Source: Leuctra nigra (Eukaryota; Arthropoda; Insecta; Plecoptera; Leuctridae). From it: DNA of 64,000 bases. Below the pieces are notes generated by a model, which was not told the DNA's origin, ran no database searches, and saw nothing but the letters and a program-made list of their open reading frames with translations. Shown one piece after another: positions 58,225 to 64,000 of the stretch (the first letter of the stretch is position 1; the number at the start of each line of letters is the position of its first letter). A program made the position numbers and the translations under genes. The stretch lies in NCBI GenBank assembly GCA_934045905.1, contig OW203768.1, positions 16,086,316 through 16,150,315 of the forward strand, in the 5' to 3' direction.

Positions 58225-61200
58225 CTACATGAAGAAACGGTAGTAAACGGAAAAGCCCACGATTGGCCCCACTGCGAGCGCCAATATGTAGCTGGAATGG
58301 AACTGACGCACAATCCCGTCTCTGGAACAGAAAATTCCGGTATTGTTAGGTTGGCACAATGTAAATAAAGTCGTCAAACCAGGATAAATTCTTTATCACA
58401 CACAATAGAATACAATCATAAGAGAATCGGTACAAAATGTCTATGATAACCATTTATTAAACCATTATTTAGTTATTAATTATTAGAGACAGGATAGTAA
58501 TGCAATTGCATGTTTTTGAAGTACTGCCTGGAGAGCATGCAATATCATTAATAAATCCATTTCATGACTCCTGCTTTCCAAATATATGACTTTGATATGA
58601 CACGTTTTGCTTATTTTGAGCTTTTTGCTCCAATAGTGCCTATTTTGGCCCAAATGCTGCATATTTTGCTTATTTTGGACATTTCATAGTGCATATCTGC
58701 AAATAACGGCTTTTTTCTTAGTTTAGTAGATTTCACTTATATTTCCTGCCCCTATCATTCTAAATTTAATAATTCATCCATAATTAAAAGGACGTTTGAA
58801 GTATCGGATTTTCCCAGAAATTCCCTGAACTGTTACCGTGATGGTGCACCTGGTAACATTTGCTCTACCATTTGCAGTTGGAAGAGTGTCTGCATCCAAT
58901 CAGAGCACTTCTTTTAAAAATTCTCCGAACGCTGCGGCAAACAGTGTTCAGAGTAATTCGAAACAAGTTTTGTTACCAGTGGAGCACCACCTACGTTATA
59001 TTTGCGGGTGAATTGTGTATGGTTACTTAATAAATTTTCGCTTTTTTGCTATTTTATTGCCTATTTTGGCTTTTCATACTGCATGTTTTGCCTATTTTGG
59101 TACTTTGATATTGCATGTTTTGCTTATTTGAGCATTTCATATTGCCTATTTTAAGGATTGATACTGCATTACTATCCTGTCTCTATTAATTATGTATTCA
59201 TACATACGTAAATTCAAAATTTATATTCTGATTGATTGGACATACTTATAGAGAAGGAAGTGAATGGACAAATCATGAAGGTCAACAGGGTAGGTAGCAA
59301 AATGTTTGGGAGATATATGGACCGTTCAGAAGCCATAGTCATTTCAGAGGTTGAATGATTAATCTAATGATTGAATATATTTGAAATGGGAAAATGCTGG
59401 ATTTATCATCAGTTTGTTTTCCTGATGTGTTGATGTTATTTTCCCATTCCAAATCTAATCAATAGATTATGGATAAATCATGCAACCTCTGAAGAGACTT
59501 TCGTTTTGGCTTCTGAACGGTCCGTATGGAGGAACAAGTTCTTGCGGCAGGATGCGAGGCGCCGATATAAGAGCGTAGTGACTCATTAGTATAACCTATG
59601 CTGCTGAAACAAGACCCGACACATCAATGACAAAAAATCAGTCGAAGGTGACCGGTAAAATGAGACTATCGGATATGGAATGATTAACGAACAACTGCAG
59701 AGTCACAGATGTGTGGCTGATTGGATTAAGGAGAGAAGACTTCTTTGGAATGAGCACATTTTAAGGGTGGATGTGTGATTAGTTAGGATTGCATGAGACA
59801 ATCGGATTTGGCCCCGAGGAAAAAGAAGAATGACGGCAGAACAAGAGATGGTACAACGACTCCTGAGCATAAACTACTGCTTAGAGAGTTATTGGTTATG
59901 AATAGGATTTAATCCTAGTAGCAGGGATGCAGTGGGGCCAGAGCGGTGCCCTGGGTCTTTTATTGAAGGCAAGGCAGCGCCCTGGCTTCTTTTTGGGAAA
60001 TGGGCAGGGCGAGCCCTGCCATCTTTTTAAAATCCATTAATTTCATCAATGGTTTACGTATGATTTTATTCTTAAAAAATGCAATTAAATTGCATCTTAA
60101 CTTTTGTTAGTTTAGAGAATTTTAAAATCTATTTTAAAACTCGGTCACAAATGCTTCTTTTTGGGAAATGGGCAGGGCGAGCCCTGCCATTTTTTTAAAA
60201 TCCATTAAATTCATCAATGGACTGGTTTAAGTACCTACTTATGATTTTATTCTTAAAAAATGCAATTAAATTGCATCTTAACTTTTGTTAGTTTAGAGAA
60301 TTATAAAATCTATTTTAAAACTCGATCACAAATGCTTTTAAGACTTTTAAGGCCACAATAACCTTACTTACAATAGGTAGGTACTCCATTATAATATTTA
60401 TCGGGGAGATCAGGGTCTGAATTAAAATCATCACTAAAATAGTTAATTTTTCCAAAAATTCTTGCCGGGGGAACCTTCGTGGACGTTACGGATTTTGTTA
60501 TTTTTCGGCGCCCTAGAACTTATTTTACTAGGACTGCAACCCTGCCCAGTAGTATATAAAGTTAGGTAAAAAAGAAGAGGAAGAAGAAATTGATTCCTAA
60601 AATTAATGTCTGCATTCGTACTTGGAAAACTGGAAGCACTGGTAATATTTATATATTACACTTCAAGTCTACACTTACTTGCGCTGTGAACGGGCAGATG
60701 ACATCGGTGATGGCGGGAAGATGCCTGGAGTGTGACTATCTACGTAGACTAGAGTGAAAGTAACCACTGTTGCCATGAGAGCAGACACCAGGGGCACAAG
60801 CAGCCAACTTAGGCTCACTAGCAGTATTGCAAACTCCCACGCAATGGCTGCCACTCTTGCCAACATCGACCGTAGAATATTAGCTGGAATCAAGTGTTCA
60901 GCTCTTAGATTACCTATTTATTATTAAACAAAATGCCTGTAACATTTTAGAAAAGTTACATTCTCTAGACACCTAAATTAGGTCCTAGTACTAGTTGGTA
61001 CCTACTAGTAATGTACACTCAACTAGGTAACGAAAAAACTGTAGAAGGACCTAGTAGAAAAAGATTTAAAAAGATTTGTAGACACCGTCCGAAGTACAGG
61101 TATACCTAGTACATAGTAGTCTATGCTAGCTCTAGTATGCGAGCCCCGATTTAATTGATAACAAGGATTGATTGTCAAGGAACATGACCAGCAGCAATCC

Positions 61201-62584
61201 ATTTCTTTCAATAACCAATTTTTTCTTTTGTTGTGTAATCCTTTGTCTAACCAACTAGCTCCTGTAGGTACTACCGTCCCATGGTAACGTGGCAGTAGAA
61301 CGATAATGTTGAACTGTTTTATTATTGTGGGAGCTACTCGATTTGTTATGCTGGGGCTGGATTCACGAAAAGTACTATCTGCTATACGTATTATCTTTCG
61401 ATTTAATACCATTACCAAGAACTCTATGTTAAATGAAAGATAATACCTACCAAAGATAGTACGTATTAGGAGATAATACTTCTTTGTGAATCCAGCCCCT
61501 GGAAGATTTTCCCAGGGGCTAAAGGTATTCACAATTTGACATATACCTAACGCACGGACGGGCGATATGGTAGATAAAGGTAGGTACTACCTACCTACGA
61601 ATTCAACATTGCCCGTTAAATACGTTGCCGTCCTCTCAATTTAACAGGCTCATTTAACTATTAACTCATGTTTAACATCCACATACATCCAGCCGTCAAT
61701 AATGTGCATGGACCCTGGAGGCCAATTCTTGAGTTTTCATGTTTTGAAACCATGTGTGGTTTCATTGTTTAAAACGTAAAAAAGTTGAAGGCTAAGCAAT
61801 AGTTGTCAACTTTTTTACGTTTTAAACAATGAAACCACACATGGTTTCAAAACACGAAAACTCAAGAATAGACCATAACGGAAAGTTGCCAGCGCCACCA
61901 CATGAACTAAGTAAGATGTGTCTGCGCATGCGCTACCGCAAGGTCAAGTGTGTGATACCTCGACGCGGGAACCATTCCCGGCAGCTGTCTCTTGTTAAAT
62001 TACAAAGTTTTGTTTTGAAATTACAACAGATATGGTAATTGGAAATACAAACTGATAGTGGTCATTTGTCTTACAAAAGGTGCAGATTATTTGAATGTAA
62101 ATGTAATACCAAAACATTTCTCCTAATATTTATTAAATAAATGTACAAAATTCCTAAATCTGCTACTAAGAACACGGCGGAGGGGCGGTTTCACACGGAT
62201 TCCGACCGAGCCAGCGAGGACGGTTTTAGTACCGAACGAGAGCGCTAGTCATTTCTGTTTTGGTCTATTGGCCTCCAGTGGTATTGCTCGGCAGTAAAGC
62301 TAGGTTGGTTACAAAAGTACTAGGTAAATGAACTTACTGTGCTGGGAGATCATGAAGATGGTAAATACTAAGAGTGAAACGCCAAATGACAGTCGAGAAA
62401 TTCTTTTGTCTGTCACATCAATCCCATCTTCACCATCTTCTTCTTCAGACGCACATCTCGGTGAATCACAAGAAAGAGTAGACTTCCCATTCAATTCAGA
62501 TTTCGGCGTCTCCCCGAAAATAAAATACATCTTCGCCTTGTTTAAAAATCGGAGATTGAAATTCTCCGCAATCTTCGGAATCAT
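58225..62584 (-). CDS. ARL6IP6: ARL6IP6-like multi-pass membrane protein
   Basis: Three coding exons on minus: 62584-62338, 60883-60679 and 58321-58225, phases 1 and 2, 182 residues from the ATG at 62584; a second in-frame ATG at 62530 is possible. The most telling block is the second-exon end, VYVDSHTPGIFPPSPMSSAR, which corresponds to the FDSFEPG-FPPTPLSPAR region of ARL6IP6 just before the last membrane span. Three or four hydrophobic segments are visible: ISRLSFGVSLLVFTIFM, WEFAILLVSLSWLLV with VSALMATVVTFTL, and YILALAVGPIVGF. ARL6IP6 sits in ER/nuclear-envelope membranes and its role is poorly known. An acceptor at 62685 (TATTTTTAG) and a donor at 62912 mark a probable 5' untranslated exon around 62913-63060. 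Confidence 0.75.
58485..59184. mobile_element. 700-bp TIR element with TATTTTG-repeat subtermini
   Basis: Perfect 20-base inverted ends AGAGACAGGATAGTAATGCA / TGCATTACTATCCTGTCTCT. ATTAATTAT is repeated on both flanks (58475-58483 and 59185-59193), one base off the left end. Inside both ends are many TTGCTTATTTTG / CCTATTTTGGC motifs. hAT-like; in ARL6IP6 intron 2. Confidence 0.8.
59319..59523. mobile_element. 205-bp MITE with GGACCGTTCAGAAGCC ends
   Basis: Ends GGACCGTTCAGAAGCCATAG / TTTTGGCTTCTGAACGGTCC with internal CAGAGGTTG / CAACCTCTG pairing. Confidence 0.75.
59530..59900 (+). pseudogene. Decayed LINE fragment (C-terminal region)
   Basis: With several stops, the plus frames still give a trail like HRCVADWIKERRLLWNEH, then LVRIA and GKRR. 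This resembles the region after the reverse transcriptase in the 45216 element. Very decayed. Confidence 0.35.
59986..60335 (+). repeat. Tandem duplication, about 2 x 166 bp
   Basis: Units start GCTTCTTTTTGGGAAATGGG at 59986 and 60152 and run through TGCAATTAAATTGCATCTTA. The second unit has a small insertion. Confidence 0.8.
61353..61499. mobile_element. 147-bp palindromic MITE
   Basis: Ends GGGGCTGGATTCACGAA / TTTGTGAATCCAGCCCC; inner AGTACTATCT / AGATAGTACG. In ARL6IP6 intron 1. Confidence 0.8.
61726..61868. repeat. 143-bp palindrome
   Basis: TTCTTGAGTTTTCATGTTTT pairs with AAAACACGAAAACTCAAGAA and continues through GTTTAAAACGTAAAAAAGTT. Centre GGCTAAGCAATAG. ARL6IP6 intron 1. Confidence 0.85.
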
Positions 62585-63318
62585 TATGCAAGCACAAACG
62601 AGAAGGTGGGTCAGTGGCACACCTAAAAATAATGACTCCACAAAACAAATATCTTTTACGTTCGTTCGTTCGTTTCGTAGGCGTCTAAAAATAGAATCTG
62701 TCAAAACTCACAACTCACTCATCAAAACACCGAACACAACAATGAATAGAGGGCGGTGGGGGCGGCGGTCAGCTGTTCGTGTTTCATGTTTTGTTGCTCG
62801 CACCTTGCACATTGTTGCATCATATTGAATTGCAACGTGAATCTCTACACTGCTCGAAAAATGCACCAATATGCATTCAGTATGAATAATTTGCCTTAAT
62901 TCTGTTTCTTACCTTTTACTTGTTCTGGCAAGCTTGTAGTAAAATTAAACGTTAGCAAAAGCACTGTCAAAATGAACACGAACCAACCATACACACGACA
63001 CGATTTACAGCCAACAACTGGACGGACTGGACGGAACGCTTGTGGTGGTTGGTTGTGTGGCAATTTGTGGAACCATTACATACGGCGGTAGTTTTCAAAA
63101 TGAACTATGTACTTTTAGTTTTAAAATAAGGACCGTTCACAAGAATTTGGGTTGAGGGGGAGGGATGATAAATACCATAATAGATTGAATATCATATTAA
63201 AACAATCAGTTTTTCTACATTTGATCAATAAATTGTATTACCTAACTCTCATTTTTAAGTTGGTAGCTTGGATGTCTGGCAGATTATAATAATGGTACAA
63301 CTAATCTTCAGAAATCAT

Positions 63319-63626
63319 CTAAGTACGGATAAAATATGGAATCAGGCGAATCGTAGCACAAATCAAGAAGAAGGTTCCCATCGAGCCAAGAACTAGTTCG
63401 CGCTGCTTCTTCTTCTCATCGTCAGAGATGTTCTCGCGTTGGTTGAGTTGAGTTTTGGAAGCATTCTATGAAAAACAGTAATAAGCATAATATGAAATAA
63501 TTATACAGTAAACCAAAATGTCGTAAAATAACTATTTTATACAGTTTTACAAACCCTGGTAGAGCTATTCCTTGCCAATATTTCATTATACATTTCTTCA
63601 GCAGACTGAGATTTTATGACCACCAT
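63319..63626 (-). CDS. Small mitochondrial import subunit TOM5-like protein
   Basis: Two exons on minus: 63626-63555 (ATG to donor GTTTGT) and 63465-63319 (acceptor TTTTTCATAG), phase 0, 72 residues. A charged half (DDEKKKQREL) is followed by one membrane segment, LVLGSMGTFFLICATIRLIP, ending YFIRT. Size, the single C-terminal anchor and the FxIxxAxxRxxPxxI pattern match TOMM5, a small subunit of the outer-membrane import pore. Human TOMM5 is about 51 residues, so this form has a longer N-terminus. Identity rests on pattern matching alone; any other small tail-anchored protein is possible. Head-to-head with the gene starting at 63893. Confidence 0.55.
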
Positions 63627-63892
63627 GTTTCCAAAATTCCAGGCAGTTTCTATTTTGTTTTGAATTTAGCGCTCCCGCACCGCCTTCTCACATTATAAAT
63701 GCAGAGACCTACTTTACCGACCTTACATTCGATACGCTTTGGTTTCGTTGTGTTGTCATGACAGTGGAGTGAGGTTAGTGTTTTCATTTGCTTCAATTAT
63801 TTAATGAATTAATGAAGGAATTAATTTGATTTGTGATGTAATTGAAGTTATTCTGAATAATAATACATCATTGTTCCTATAGCGTTATCAAA
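63627..63892. promoter_or_regulatory. Probable shared bidirectional promoter region
   Basis: 266 bases separate the ATGs of the TOM5-like gene (minus) and the plus gene. No TATA box is evident; the part around 63670-63690 (CGCTCCCGCACCGCC) is GC-rich. A 5' untranslated exon for the plus gene probably ends at 63773 (GAG|GTTAGT), with acceptor at 63881-63882. Confidence 0.5.
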
Positions 63893-64000
63893 ATGGACTC
63901 CAAAATGTCATCTGATGTAAAGCTGGAATCTCATTTTGGTTCCGATATTGTCAAGGAATTACTTGGACAACCTTTCCTGAGTCGACCTTCCAAAGAGCAA
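63893..64000 (+). CDS. Unidentified protein, N-terminal 36 codons only
   Basis: An ATG at 63893 in good context (ATCAAAATGG) opens a frame of 36 codons running off the window: MDSKMSSDVKLESHFGSDIV and on. A splice acceptor (TTCCTATAG) ten bases upstream supports the start of a coding exon. No family recognised from this short stretch; a second Met follows at residue 5. Confidence 0.6.
   Translation, partial: MDSKMSSDVKLESHFGSDIVKELLGQPFLSRPSKEQ

Noticed and set aside
62585..62704. Upstream extension of the ARL6IP6 frame to 62704
   Set aside because: The codon at 62704 is TTG, not ATG; a splice acceptor at 62685-62687 implies this is 5' untranslated exon and intron.
62913..63060. Signal-peptide-like frame (VYGWFVFILTVLLLTF) before a good donor on minus
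   Set aside because: The open frame has no ATG and starts right after a stop; treated as a 5' untranslated exon of ARL6IP6.

Overview
The window looks like nuclear DNA of an insect. It has spliced genes with GT-AG introns, AT-rich and very repeat-dense intergenic DNA, a ZAD-type zinc-finger gene, a tandem array of haemolymph-lectin-like genes, a CR1/L2-like LINE, and many short inverted-repeat DNA transposons. The insect order is not settled from sequence alone. All exon structures below come from reading frames, splice signals and matching intron phases; no alignment was run.

Layout. (1) 1-6.0 kb: a minus-strand LTR-retrotransposon 5' part with a broken gag, next to an almost complete plus-strand LINE with two ORFs in the same frame separated by one UAG. 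(2) 6.5-37 kb: four tandem plus-strand genes for a secreted C-type-lectin-domain protein of the insect lipopolysaccharide-binding type. Each has exons of phase 0/1/1. Copy 1 lacks exon 1 here. Copies 2-4 share an identical first exon behind a minisatellite whose 46-bp units each carry a TATA box. Their 3' flanks carry a 125-bp hairpin satellite in 2, 0, 12 and 1 units. A 3.6-kb compound inverted-repeat element with promoter-like motif arrays lies between copies 2 and 3. (3) 40.5-43.2 kb: a three-exon ZAD + six C2H2-finger gene on plus, with two well-delimited DNA transposons in intron 1. (4) 43.75-54.7 kb, minus: an eleven-exon ANKZF1/Vms1 gene, the peptidyl-tRNA hydrolase of ribosome quality control, tail-to-tail with the zinc-finger gene. 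All eleven exons join in phase to a predicted 689-aa protein, although the introns hold LINE, hAT-like, SINE and palindromic insertions. (5) 58.2-63.1 kb, minus: an ARL6IP6-like membrane-protein gene. (6) 63.3-64 kb: a small TOM5-like gene (minus) head-to-head with an unidentified gene (plus) that runs off the window.

How it fits together: the lectin array is the accessory, rapidly evolving part (duplication, transposons, satellites, promoter minisatellite). The right half is housekeeping genes with heavily invaded introns. The observations most worth following up are the multi-TATA promoter repeats, the identical exon 1 in three otherwise diverged lectin copies, the transposon that removed a splice acceptor in lectin copy 3, and the UAG-CAACUA junction between the LINE ORFs.
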